Below, piece after piece: positions 1 through 11,334 of a stretch of 64,000 nt of DNA. The notes under the pieces are model-generated. The model made no database searches, had not been told where the DNA came from, and worked only from the letters and a program-made list of their open reading frames with translations. This DNA is from Rhyacophila brunnea (lineage: Eukaryota; Arthropoda; Insecta; Trichoptera; Rhyacophilidae). The DNA is taken from NCBI GenBank assembly GCA_022495005.1, contig JAGYXB010000011.1, positions 1 through 64,000 on the forward strand, given 5' to 3'. How positions within the stretch are numbered: position 1 is the stretch's first letter; the number at the start of each line of letters is the position of its first letter. The position numbers and the translations under genes were made by a program.

Positions 1-1212
1 AAAAGCGCCGCTTATTTGGGTACCGCTGGTTTAAATTTATTTTTGTGCTTCATTCCATAATTAATAATAGTTTTTATAAAACTATTTTTATTATCATGGT
101 AAATTACACACGCAAGAAAAAGAGCCGCCTATTTGGGTACCGCTGGTCGAAAATTATTTTTATGCTTCAATCCATAATTAATAATAGTTTTTATAAAACT
201 ATTTTTATTATTTTGGTAAATTACACACTCAAGAAAAAGCGCCGCCTATTTGGGTACCGCTGGTTGAAAATTATTTTTATGCTTCAATCCATAATTAATA
301 ATAGTTTTTATAAAACTATTTTTAACATCTTGTAAAATTACACACTCAAGAAAAAGCGCCACCTATTTGGGTACCGCTGGTTGAAAATTATTTTTATGCT
401 TCAATCCATAATTAATAATAGTTTTTATAAAACTATTTTTATTATTTTGTAAAATTACACACTCAAGAAAAAGCGCCGCATATTTGGGTTACCGCTGGAT
501 GAAAATTATTTTATGCTTCAATCCATAATTAATAATAGTTTTTATAAAACTATTTTTATTATTTTGGTAAATTACACACTCAAGAAAAAGCGCCGCCTAT
601 TTGGGTACCGCTGGTTGAAAATTATTTTTATGGTTGATTCCATAATTAATAATAGTTTTTATAAAACTATTTTTATTATCTTGTAAAATTACACACTCAA
701 GAAAAAGCGCCGCCTATTTGGGTACCGCTGGTTGAAAATTATTTTTATGCTTCATACCATAATTAATAATAGTTTTTATAAAACTATTTTTATTATCATG
801 GTAAATTACACATGCAAGAAAAAGAGCCGCCTATTTGGGTACCGCTGGTTGAAAATTATTTTTATGCTTCATACCATAATTAATAATAGTTTTTATAAAA
901 CCATTTTTATTATCATGGTAAATTACACATGCAAGAAAAAGAGCCGCCTATTTGGGTACCGCTGGTTGAAAATTATTTTTATGCTTCATACCATAATTAA
1001 TAATAGTTTTTATAAAACTATTTTTATTATTTTGGTAAATTACACACTCAAGAAAAAGCGCCGCATATTTGGGTACCGCTGGTTGAAAATTATGTTTATG
1101 GTTGATTCCATAATTAATAATAGTTTTTATGAAACTATTTTTACTATCTCGGTAAATTACACACGCAAGTTAAAGAGCCGCCTATTTGGGTACCGCTGGT
1201 TGAAAATTATTA
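1..1212. repeat. 117-bp tandem satellite array (about 10 copies, continues off left edge)
   Basis: The word TTTGGGTACCGCTGG recurs at 15, 132, 249, 366, 483, 600, 717, 834, 951, 1068 and 1185, an invariant 117-bp spacing; the copy at 483 carries one extra T. Each monomer carries an AT-rich block (CATAATTAATAATAG, TTTTTATAAAACTATTTTTA) and a GC-richer block (AAGCGCCGCCTATTTGGG). Monomers differ by scattered substitutions and compensated small indels. Because 117 is divisible by three, open frames run through several monomers, for example 732-1385, giving a 39-residue repeated peptide. I take this as a by-product of monomer length and not a gene. Confidence 0.95.
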
Positions 1213-1236
1213 TTGTTTATATTTTTTTATTTTTCG

Positions 1237-1352
1237 GGATTTCGGCCTTCGGGATTCCGGCCATTCGGGATTTCGGCCGTTCGGGATTTCGGCCATTCGG
1301 GATTTCGGCATTCGGGATTTCGGCCTTCGGGATTTTGGCCTTCGGGATTTCG
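1237..1352. repeat. 15-bp minisatellite, TTCGGGATTTCGGCC units
   Basis: About seven to eight imperfect copies of a 14-16 bp unit directly abut the end of the 117-bp array. Its GC content is far above the flanks. Overlapping open frames on both strands here are low-complexity and not credible as genes. Confidence 0.85.
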
Positions 1353-1823
1353 ACCCAAACCCAAAAAATACATGTCTATCTATAAAATATCTAAAATTAT
1401 GCAATTAAATCATACATAACTTTGAATATTCTATAAATAGAATAATATTTTTTATTTATTATAGTTTGGTTTACGCAGGACTTAATGAATTAAAAAAATG
1501 AACCAACAATATGTGTAATATGCATTGGCGGCTTAATCCGGAAAAAACTAGCAGGTCAATTTTGAATATATTATTTTAATTTGCCTTTTCGTTGTATACT
1601 GAAGAGACGTATTGCAAATTGACTTTTTATATATTATAGAATAAGTGCTAGAAATTTTTATAGGTAGGTACCTACTTACCCTTCAAAAAATGTCCGTTTT
1701 TCATAACGCCAACCCATCGTTAACCGAAATTGCACACAACGCGTTATAATTTTTTGTAAATTAGGTCCACTTTTCTTTATTTGCTTTTTGAAAAATCATC
1801 AATCACACGATTATAAAAATTGT

Positions 1824-1986
1824 CTATTTTTCCCACATATTTTTTTCAATACTGAGCATTGCAAGAGCGGTCAGTCTATCCTGGCCCTATTGCGTAGAAA
1901 GGTTTTTATTCTTTTGAGAGTGGAAAAACATCTTTCACTTTCAACTGTTGTCATTGGTATGACGCAAATAAATTGGAGAACTTTGA
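1824..1986 (-). pseudogene. hAT transposase C-terminal relic
   Basis: On the minus strand the segment reads VIPMTTVESERCFSTLKRI, KTFLRN, then after a frame slip GQDRLTALAMLSIEKNMWEK. This is the conserved hAT-family C-terminal dimerisation region, with its ESERCFS-K core followed by an RL-ALAMLSIE helix. A stop and a short deletion between the two halves show that it is dead. Nothing upstream of this domain was recognised and no terminal repeats were located for it. Confidence 0.8.
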
Positions 1987-2059
1987 TCGACTCGGAAAAT
2001 GTTTCATTGAAATTATTGCTGAGTAAAAATGTAGAAGAGAAACTGCACTATTAGCGCCA

Positions 2060-3140
2060 TGCAAATCATCTCGTTGATAAAACACCAATAATTCATTTTT
2101 TTACTTGATTATGTTTATTTCTTCTAACAGTTTTACCAAATTTACTTGACGTGTGGGAAAATTATTTTTAAAATCAGTGTAATTTTCTTTATTGAACAAA
2201 TCGGATATAATGAGATGATCGTTGGATGCGAATCGTGCTTCCATTTCCATTATAACTGTATCACAGACTTCAATTGCTACTGCGTGCGTACTAACTGCTT
2301 CACAAAATGTTATAAATCACTAAAAACCAAACGTTGTGTGTATATGCAATAACTGCACCAAAAACTCCTTACATATGATTAAAATAACCAAAGGCATTCG
2401 TCAAAACCTGTCAACGAATCCGAACCGCATACACAGTTGCGTCTTGAGACCAATTATCTAGTCAGTGTTATCATTCTGTTTCATTTAATTAGGTGAAAAA
2501 ATCTTTTATCTCACACTCGGGCATTGCCGATATTACAGTAATTCACGCACCGTTACAAGCTTCGATCTCGTATTTTGTGTTATATCGATCTCTGTCTTAT
2601 GTATGAGAAACGAGAGAGAAAATTTTATAAAAATATTCAATTTGGGTCAATTTTCAGACTGCCGGCGAACACAATATTTTTGTTCGGGGAATTATCGCCC
2701 AAACAAAAAAAAGCCCAATAGACAGGGTTGACACAATATCGCGCGCCCTATAATTTCAAATTCACCGATTATTATTAATATTATTATATATGACATTGCA
2801 CATATTATTAATAGTATTATGTCGATTGTAAGGTATTTATTTTGGCAGGTCAATGACCGAATGACCTAAGCATGGAGCCGCCAGTGGTAATATGTATTTT
2901 TAATCCAACGAAAACAAATAACTATGAATGAAAAAGTGTGCACAATTTTGTCGTTTTGCCCAAATTAGACCAAAACTATTATGTTTTCGTTTAGGCATGG
3001 TTTAATTGATTTTTAAAAACCAACTAACACCATCTGTAAATTGTAGTCTTAGTTCAATAAAAACAAATACATATGACTAAAAAAGTTTAGTGTGCACTAT
3101 TTATAGCGAATCTTAACAGCCTACCTCCACCCTTCGCCAC
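2060..3140. other. intergenic, nothing recognised
   Basis: AT-rich sequence with no supported exon, RNA gene or complete transposon on either strand. The only sizeable open frame (2146-2352) has no recognisable domain. Confidence 0.6.
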
Positions 3141-3268
3141 TGATAGGTTGAGTAAGTGGCTGACATCCATTTCTTGTAAAAACAAAATCTGTCAATACAA
3201 ACCTCTACTCTGTGGATGCCCATATGATCCTGTTAGGATCGGACATGGTCGAGAGAAATAAATAATCG
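3141..3268 (+). repeat. SINE family A, 3' half
   Basis: Matches the 3' body of the fuller copy at 17945-18205. Shared words include TAGGTTGAGTAAGTGGCTG, ACATCCATTTCT, ACCTCTACTCTGTGGA and GGATCGGACATGGTC. The tRNA-like head is absent, so this is a 5'-truncated copy. Confidence 0.8.
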
Positions 3269-4109
3269 TTTTGTAGATTTTTTTCATAGTCGCCGATCAG
3301 TACAGAAATGTTATTTTTTCATTATATCTCACATGTTACTAGGGGTTAAATCAAAATATTAGTAGGTGAGAGATACAAAAAATATGAGACAGGAAAATAG
3401 ATTAGGAAGCATTCTTTTTTTCAATGTCAAGGCAATTAAAAATTAAATAAACACAATACTCCTCAATTATAACATATTTTATATCATTTCAATGTGTAAC
3501 TGTTTTAATTAAATGAAAGAAGTTACTATGCAGATTATTAAATATGCTATTCGTATTAACTAGAATTAGTGTTCCAAAATACTGTGGAACACGAAACATT
3601 GGAAGGGGTACACAGTTTAACTTTGTTCATTTTTATACGTCACATTAAAACACTATGAAAAATATAGACTGACTTTAGGAGTTAGGTAGGCTATGGGATC
3701 ATAGTGCATGGGTCAGAGATGGTTATACTTACGAGACTTAAGAAGATAATAATATTATGATCTTACTGCGGCACACTAATATAAATGTAGTATTAAAATT
3801 AAAATAGATGGCGTTAGCTAGTTTTTAAAATTTAAATAAATTCTGAACAAAAAACCATCAGAGATATCTAAGAGAAAAATATCTAAAATGCTGAAAAACT
3901 TTTTTGAAATGAGCTATTTTTTAATATTTGCTTCGAGGCTGATAATGAAAAGCCTTCAACTTTACTGCAATTTACTGACCTGTTACGATATTCTATACAA
4001 AAACATGATAAATTTACATATTTTGAAATGTTCCATTTCATAGGAACAGTTTGGAAAGCCGTTATCGTCACAGAAGAAGAAAACATCATTTATGACAATC
4101 ACTAATTTA

Positions 4110-4480
4110 GTATCGGTTACATGTAAATTGTACGCATTACATTTCGCCGTAGGAGACTTTACCGTGAGCTGTCTTACCAGAAAGAGATAACCGTATAGCA
4201 TTGAGATTTTAAAAATATGCATTGTTCGTGGAACATTGCAGACAGTAATATTCTAACTTCATTAGATTCAATTAAAACATTAATTTGATAATGATCGGTA
4301 TCAAAAATGTCTGATAATTTATAGGTACGACTTCATATGAGAACCTAAAATAATTTTATATAAATGATTGTATTTCTAATTTACTTGTCTACCTATTTTC
4401 TTCTGTCTTTCTCTTATTGGTTTTTATGTATGTATTTTTAAGTGGTTTATTTAGACATGAATTTGATCTTAATATTATAC
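4110..4480. repeat. unclassified dispersed repeat, copy 1
   Basis: Aligns in the same order with 7870-8190. Shared blocks are GGTTACATGTAAA, ACCGTGAGCT, GAAAGAGATAACCGTATA, ATTAGAT-CAAT, and TTAGACATGAATTT. Terminal repeats and coding capacity were not identified. The open frames across it (3883-4222, minus) are probably chance. Confidence 0.55.
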
Positions 4481-5600
4481 GGCCATCTGTTTCCGATACA
4501 ATATCTCACGGTGAATTGAGTTACAGCTAATTACATAATATGTACAAATTTCCGGACACGGTAGTACCAACATTATATAGACACAGTTATACATTTATCC
4601 CAATAATCTCATTTTTAATCTTCATTGGGTCAATATTAATCATTTCGATTTTAGACGATATAATAAATTTAATAATATTATGTATGTTAAAAAAGGGGCT
4701 TGGGAGATAAGAAATAATGTCGAATAATCTCTGTTGACACAATTAAAATTTTATGGGACATTTATGTATCCAATGGTGAAGTTAAATTGCACTGATGTCA
4801 TTCATTTCTCCAAAATAATTGATTTTTTAATAGTTATTATTTTAAAAACAAATGCATAAATAATGATAGTGTCTAAAGTGGCACTAATTTGATATTAAAA
4901 GTTTAATTTGGCAATTGACCCAACTTCCTAATAGCCATAATTAATGTTTATGGCATTCAGACATATTATTTTATAAACAGATAAAAAATTAAATCAAGTG
5001 TTGTCCACACTTTATACAAATTATAATATTTTTAAAAACGGAATCTGACAAAACTTTTATTTCACAAATTTCATAATGACTCAGTTACTGAGTGAACCAA
5101 AGATGTTTTCTTTCTATTTTTCTATGCAATAAAAAATGAATACCTTCACCATTTTCAGAATTCATATGAAAATTAGTAGATATGGATGTTTTTTTGCTTC
5201 AATACTCTCACAATATGTTAAGATTTTCTTCAACATCTGTGGAATGATCGACAAATCCAAATGAAAAGAACTGTGACACACACATGTATTTTATAGTATC
5301 CTCCACATAACTTTGCAATTATTGTATACAGTGACAAGATTTGTGTGTAATACGCACTGCGTATTAGTGTATTGTATTGTATTGGCTGATTTCATCAAAT
5401 AATTCAAAAAAATCTATTCCAAATTACAATTAAAAACTGGAAAAACAACATGAAAAATAAATGTGTTACCTTTAATGAAAATAAAGTGCAAATTAACCAT
5501 TTGTAATATGCCAATAAATTGGTAACCAATCCTATTTTTTAGGATTAATTGTTTTCTTCTTATATCGACAATTTACATAATAAAGAGTATTTGTGTATAT
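4481..5600. other. intergenic, nothing recognised
   Basis: Very AT-rich; no exon, RNA gene or repeat with defined ends was found on either strand. Confidence 0.5.
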
Positions 5601-5609
5601 GGTGAGTTA

Positions 5610-5730
5610 CAGAATGCTGGCATGACCTGGGATAATGCAAGAAGACTGGGCAGCGACAAGGATTCTTGGAGGCGCAGAGTGATTTCCATATGGGGGGCGG
5701 ATTTGGTCGATGATTATGATCAATTCATTG
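5610..5730 (+). pseudogene. possible non-LTR retrotransposon 3' end
   Basis: The frame at 5622 reads MTWDNARRLGSDKDSWRRRV, resembling the D-R-x-x-W-R-x-x-V tail that ends many insect LINE ORF2 proteins. Only about 40 residues fit and there is no reverse transcriptase motif, so this is a weak call. Confidence 0.35.
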
Positions 5731-6591
5731 ATCTGGCAGAAAAACAAGTATTTACTATTCATGTTCGTTTAGCTCAGAATCGACACCTCCTCACATATCA
5801 TACTGGTCTGATACTCATGACAAATTTTGGTCTCACATTCCGTTAGTTCATGTGACTTTACGCAACTGTGACTTAGTGACACATTTAAATAACACGTTAA
5901 TTATATCTAATGGCCAAGTACTCCAAACGCGCCAGTCGCGGTGTTTACACTAAATGAGTTAAATATTAATTAACAGGTCAGCAGTGATTGTGGGCTTAAA
6001 AATTCCTGTATTTATGTAAGTATATTACTCTAAAAGCATATGTGTGAACTGTCATTTTTGCACATGAATAAGTAATATTAAATCATAATAATTGCGCTGC
6101 TGAATAGAAGTTAATTATTAAATAAGTAATATTTGATTATCAGCAATAATAAATAATTAATTAATTCAAAGTTAGCCACCACAATGTTACAGTTGCTAAA
6201 AATCATTTTTCATAATTTATAAATAATAAATAAATTAATACATAATTTCTTTAATACTTAAAATTTTGTCAAAATACTATTTAGCAATAAAATCAGACAC
6301 GTCATGCCAATAAAAAATTAAAATAACATTTATTATTTATGTTGAGATAATACGCAATAGGTAAATCTTATTAATTAGGTACCTAGGTACATAATATTAT
6401 GGTTTGTGTCCAGGTTACTATAAATACTTAATTTTGTCGCCCTACTCTTTACTATGCCAATACCGATAGTCGAGTTGCAGAGCGCCTAGAACGGATGTAG
6501 AAATCATGTTTTCTGTGAGCACGGACGGTATCATACCCCCAGCGAGTGAATTTAAATCTTTTTTTTTATTTCATTTGTAAACTACATAAGT

Positions 6592-7539
6592 CAGTGTTTC
6601 CCAACATTTTTCACGTTACGCTACACTTTTCAAACTATAAAATTTTCACAGCACACTGAATATTTTTATATCAATTGGACTATGTAATAAATTATCATGT
6701 TATGAGCACTTCACATGAAAAAAAATACACTTTAAGGAGCTCGGACTATAACTAGAGGATACCTTATAAAATTTTCTATACCATTTTATGGCGATTACAG
6801 AACGTTTTTCTTCTTTTTCTCCTTCCTGGTGCTACAACCCTGTATGGGTCTTGACTTCCTTCAGCATCTGCCTCCAAACCGATTTTTTTCCAATTTAGGC
6901 CACCCAATATCTTTAAATATAAATCGACACTATCCTTCCATCTTGTACGACGTCGACCAGGTCATTGTTTGCCTTCTGGCTTCCCGAATGTCAGTGTCTC
7001 TGTCATGCATGACTCTTCTATTTTATGTACGTGGCCCAGCCATCTAAGGCGGCCCAATTTGACAGACTGTACGATATACAGATCCCCGTACAAAGTGTAT
7101 GGGTAATAATTGTACCTTTGTCTCCACCCCAACTGTGTCGTCATTGATGGGTCTGAAAATACCACGCAGCAACCTCCGCTCAAATGAGCCCAGCTATCCT
7201 TTCATGTTCTCTACAAGATGCATTTCAAGTGTCAGTTTAATCCCTAGGAATGTAGCACCTCGATTGAATACTGTTGATTTTGAGATTATTCTTCAATCAA
7301 CAGAATACACAGCACACACTTCGGCAGTCACAGGATAACCATTGAATAATTTTTGGGTTATATTCCTCAAAAACAGTGCTAAACTACCGATAAAAATTAA
7401 TTGAAAACTAAAAAAAAATACATACTATCGAATTGTGCTTTTATCATTTTTCGAAGGAAATCAAATGAAATCCCGCAGCACACTTCCCAATCGATTGTGA
7501 CACACTAGGATGCCGCCGGAACTGGTTGGGAATCACTTG
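6592..7539. mobile_element. hAT-like element relic with LINE fragment inside
   Basis: The left end CAGTGTTTCCCAAC is mirrored by the right end, which on the minus strand reads CAAGTGATTCCCAACC, a common hAT terminal pattern. Candidate 8-bp flanks are ACATAAGT and GCATAGGT (6 of 8 match), so the target-site duplication has decayed or the end is off by one. A LINE tail on the minus strand fills the middle. Confidence 0.55.
6825..7340 (-). pseudogene. LINE ORF2 C-terminal relic
   Basis: On the minus strand the frame 6962-7183 reads SVKLGRLRWLGHVHKIEESC followed by TETLTFGKPEGKQ. This is the I-x-x-R-L-R-W-x-G-H-V ... GKPEG-R tail typical of insect non-LTR retrotransposon ORF2 proteins. It continues in other frames on both sides, so it is broken. 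It lies inside the hAT-like element at 6592-7539. Confidence 0.75.
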
Positions 7540-7869
7540 CATAGGTAATAATATTGCAAGAAAATTATACTCTGAAATTACTGAATACCGTATTTACAGG
7601 TTATTTATTACCTATAACCACTAATAATAACATGACGTGATCTAGTTAGTTAAATGAGAAAGGGACATACAAACAGGTTATTTTTTTGCATTTGTACTTG
7701 AAAGAAATTTCTCTTAAACACAATCAATTATAACGACAACCAGTATTTCTGAGCAAAACAATATTGTTTATTTATACAGAAAAATTATTTTACAAAAGCT
7801 TTTCACAATTTCTCAAGTAATTAGTTCGGAGCAATCGAAAGTAGGTACATGTAATCTGGCCGGTCTATT

Positions 7870-8190
7870 TGGTTACATGTAAACTGTACATAAAACATTG
7901 CACCGTAGCACAGTTCACCGTGAGCTTTCTTATCGGAAAGAGATAACCGTATACTATACGGTTTCCAATTTTATTAGATGCAATATGAACATTAATTCAA
8001 TTTTCATGGCTGATTTTTGCAAAATTCATGAATTATTCAAGAATGAAAACCAACCTAACCTAACAAATAATTCAGTATATCGGCTATTCTCAAAACTTGT
8101 TTGTTGCTGGCTTTCTGTAAAGTGTAAACCGACAAGAAACGTGTTTCATTAGACATGAATTTTATGTCAGTACTATACGACCCAAAGAGG
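7870..8190. repeat. unclassified dispersed repeat, copy 2
   Basis: Collinear with 4110-4480 through several shared blocks separated by indels. Both copies end near a TTAGACATGAATTT motif. Function and class unknown. Confidence 0.55.
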
Positions 8191-8892
8191 TTGACTAAGA
8201 AGAGTGGAAGTAGCTAGAGAGGTCTTCATTCAGCTTCGGATTGACCCCAGCTGATGATGACGATATAAAGCCTGAAGATTTAGATGAAACCTGTCTCAAA
8301 AACTGATCAGTATAAAGAGTTCATATGAGTCAGAAAAAGACTATTATTTCCATTCATCGATGTATGCGTGCTCAAAGTGCGTGAGAAATAAAATGACACC
8401 ATGACGCATACATTTAGTCTGCCTATGTCCTCTCATACAGATCACAACTAGAAAGTGATGGAAAAACTAACTCTTCTTGCATTGTAATAAGGGTTAATTT
8501 GTACACTGTTTATTTGTATACATCATATTAAGAAAAATAGTGGTATTGCGTCTGTAGCCCAAAACCAGATGTATGAAAAAATACACAGTGTTTGTATAAA
8601 TAAACTCTACCTATATTCCAATAAGGTGATTCTTAAAAATGTTATTACATTACCACCTAATGTAGGCCTCATTAGGTTACAGCTAACTTAATGGAATAGT
8701 GATGGATTTAGGGACTTGGAGACCCGAAGCTCTCACTGATTTTGAAAACCAAATAAAAACCACAAATTCTACCAACGCATCAACCTAATAAAAATATCAA
8801 TGTATCTTTTTTCTAAAATTACATCCTATAACTAAACATAATAATTTTTATTTCACATGACAGGACATAATAATGTTAGAGGTTAATTTTTT

Positions 8893-9598
8893 CTGTTTAC
8901 ATATCCTACCTAGTTCATATAGTTAGTTCATATCTGTTTTCAGTGGTTATGTTATACGACCATTCTATGTTAGATTATTTTGTTATGCTTTAGGTACCTA
9001 CTGTCATTTCCCTCCATTTTGGAAAGTGAAAACATGCTGTCACTTTGCTTCGTTGTATGGATTTTCGTCTGGATTCGGGACTTGGAGGTGAACAAATAAC
9101 ACACCGGAATTGTTTTGGAAACGGCAAGGTATATTTACGTTAATATATTCTAAATTGTTACATTTTTATACAAATTCTTTTCAATTAATGGTTTTGTCGG
9201 ATAGCGAGGTTAACACTGCTTACTGCGTTGCTGTCAAAAATTTTCTCCCGCTAAAACAAACGGTCACTTACAAGCCTTACAAATGCGGCGTTGCCATTCG
9301 TATTTTTTTAACGGCATTCAGACAATGTTGCCGGTCAGATATTTAACATTATTTAATTATTTTCGCAATCAACCCTCACTATTTGTTGGATTTGATACCG
9401 ACTCGGGCCTCTCCAGATACACAGAGACATCCCCAAATGGGGACCATTCGGAGGTGTAACACTACCTATCTTATATTTTATAGGTAGGTACCCAATTTGT
9501 GAGAAATGGGCATTTTTTTTATTCGTCTATCTGGTTTGAACTGTTTCGAGGCCCCCTTTAAAATCTTATGACGAATCGACTGGGTCAAAGAAAATTTC
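8893..9598. repeat. duplicated segment R, copy A (interrupted by a solo LTR)
   Basis: Apart from the 460-bp LTR, this stretch is collinear with 10810-11018. Shared blocks are GTTTACATAT, GTGGTTATGTTATA, TTTTGTTATGCTT, TATAGGTAGGTACCCAATTT, and AAATCTTATGACGAATCGAC. Confidence 0.8.
9002..9461 (+). mobile_element. solo LTR with CTAC target-site duplication
   Basis: A 460-bp unit starting TGTCATTTCCCTCC and ending GGTGTAACA, hence TG...CA ends, flanked by CTAC (8998-9001 and 9462-9465). It is collinear with the reverse complement of 14406-14828. Shared blocks include CTGTCACTTTG, GGAATTGT, AATGTTGCCGG and GATACCGA-TCGGGCCTCT. The paralogous copy at 10810-11018 lacks it, which acts as an empty site. 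No internal region is attached, so it is a recombined solo LTR. Confidence 0.85.
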
Positions 9599-10799
9599 GG
9601 TAAATGTGCCGCAGAGGTGGACATGAGATTTTACAACTTTCTTTTTAGATCAAACCAAACCAAACCTAACCTAACCTAATCTAACCTACCCCAACCTAAT
9701 ATTACCTCATATAATCTTAGTTTGCGATAATGGTGTATCAAAATGTATGAAAATTTCAAATTTTCAATTAACGATTATTGGATCGAAAAGCCAATGTGCC
9801 GACAGAAAAAATGGATTTATTATAACTGTCTACATCAGCGGTTTCCAACCTGGGAGGCGCGCCTCCCAGGGGAGGCGCGATCTATTGCCAGGGGAGGCGC
9901 CAAAATTTTTGAATAAATTATTTTTTATACCATAATATCTACAAATAAATAAAAGTTCATATCTTAACGTAACAGTAAAAATTCAGTGCATGAATGTTTA
10001 TTTTAATATATAATAAATATATTTAAATCCTATTAAAAAAATATTTGGAGCGGAGAAATTTAAAAATGGCGCTTTTGCAAACGCTCTGTTTCGGTAATGC
10101 ACAAAACGACCGCTGGTTGCATGAAAACAATAACCTCAAATTTAAATGTCACTCGTAGCTAAAGTGTCAACTGAAGCGTGTAGGCAGGGTGTGATATTTT
10201 TTTTTTAAATTGTTTTTGACGTGATTTCTTTAATATAATATAACAATAATACATGTCTCCACTTTTAAATGATTTCTACGCCAGATATATTGAAGCAAAC
10301 AAAAATCTATTTCCTGAGTTCTTGGTTAGTTTGCTAATGCATTTTTCATATAATTTTATTAATAGTAAAAAAAGTCGCCTGCGGCGCTGCTTTGTTTCAG
10401 GGCTATTAAATATTTTTAATATATGGGTGAAAGATCCTGGCCTGTGGGCCCTATTCACTATGTGGAGCTCATGATAGAATCCATTAATTTTTGTCAATGA
10501 ACGATGATGAATTTGGTTGACTTCTTTTAAAATTGATTGTGGTAATAAACAAGCTCATTCGTCGCATGAAAAAAAAATTAATTACAAAATGAATTTGATA
10601 TAAGTAAGTAGTAAAAACTTGTGTGTTAAAAAAGTGTCTGTATTATTTAATGAAATAAAGGGGGGAGGCGCCAAGACTCGATTTTTTTTAAAGGGAGGCG
10701 TAGTAACATAAAGGTTGGAGACCACTGGTCTACATGGAATAAACTGTTTTCGTAAAAAAAAATACAAAAGCTCGTGTCCACCTCTGCGGCACAATTACC
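9599..10799. mobile_element. inverted-repeat (MITE-like) element hosting a hAT insertion
   Basis: The left end (9599-9634) and right end (about 10764-10799) are inverted copies. Both carry GGTAA(A/T)TGTGCCGCAG followed by AGGTGGACA(T/C)GAG; the repeat is about 35 bp with few mismatches. The inside holds CCTAACCTAACCTAA-type repeats near 9660-9705 and the hAT element at 9836-10727. Without the hAT it would be about 300 bp. Confidence 0.7.
9836..10727. mobile_element. non-autonomous hAT element with perfect 8-bp target-site duplication
   Basis: Terminal inverted repeats CAG(C/T)GGT(T/C)TCCAACCT sit at both ends and are directly flanked by identical GTCTACAT octamers (9828-9835 and 10728-10735). 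An 8-bp duplication and CAG-starting ends are diagnostic of hAT. The 892 bp are too short for a transposase; an internal frame (10253-10474) has no transposase motif. Subterminal GGGAGGCGC motifs recur at both ends. Confidence 0.92.
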
Positions 10800-10809
10800 A
10801 TTTTTTTTT

Positions 10810-11018
10810 TGTTTACATATACCTACGTTAGTTCCTATCTATTTGAGTGGTTATGTTATAGGTCCATTCTATATTAGTTGCTGAAATTTTGTTATGCTTC
10901 ACTTACCTATCTAATATTGTATAGGTAGGTACCCAATTTGTGAGAAATGGTCATTAAAACTGTTTCAAGGCCCCCTTTAAAATCTTATGACGAATCGACT
11001 GCATCAAAGAACATTTCT
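10810..11018. repeat. duplicated segment R, copy B (LTR-free)
   Basis: Second copy of the sequence at 8893-9598, without the solo LTR. It serves as the pre-insertion reference for that LTR. Confidence 0.8.
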
Positions 11019-11195
11019 ATGATAACAAAAAATAATCTATTATGAAAAGGTTCACTACCAACGATCTATATTCTATGGTTTCTTTCGAGATAAACAATAT
11101 AATTAATTATGATGCAAGTATGCAGTTTTTTTTAATAGGCACGAAAACTATTTTTTTTGTGTTTTCTTAGTCATAGGTTACTAATAGAAACTCAC

Positions 11196-11334
11196 CTGAT
11201 ATTGAATAGGCGAAAAAAAATATGAGCAAAGGTAATTCGCAGATAGACCTCCAATATGCTTTTTGTTCTGGTTTCGAGAGGATTTCGTCGCTGTTGTCGC
11301 TCGTATCGGCTTTACTTTCCGCAGCATTTTCCAT
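11196..11334 (-). CDS. candidate first coding exon, possible membrane transporter
   Basis: On the minus strand an ATG (11334) opens 46 codons plus one base, ending in a strong donor, G|GTGAGT. The peptide starts MENAAESKADTSDNSDEILS, then KPEQKAYWRSICELPLLIFF and FAYSIS. It has a polar acidic leader of about 25 residues and then a hydrophobic stretch like the start of a first transmembrane segment. The E-x-P-L-L-x-F-x-F-A-Y pattern resembles the N-terminus of insect SLC46-type major facilitator transporters, but that is a weak family match. No second exon was found in the 11 kb to the left, so the remainder would lie across a long intron or beyond the window edge. It is divergently arranged with RMI2, about 950 bp apart. 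Confidence 0.45.

Noticed and set aside
732..1385. 217-residue open frame with repeated NNSFYKTIF peptides
   Set aside because: It is explained by the 117-bp satellite period being divisible by three; the peptide is low-complexity and the frame runs on into the minisatellite.
9660..9705. CCTAACCTAACCTAA run resembling insect telomere repeat (TTAGG)n
   Set aside because: The period is irregular (AACCTA words), the run is short, and it lies inside an interspersed element; similar words occur at 23141 and 59539. It is not a telomere.
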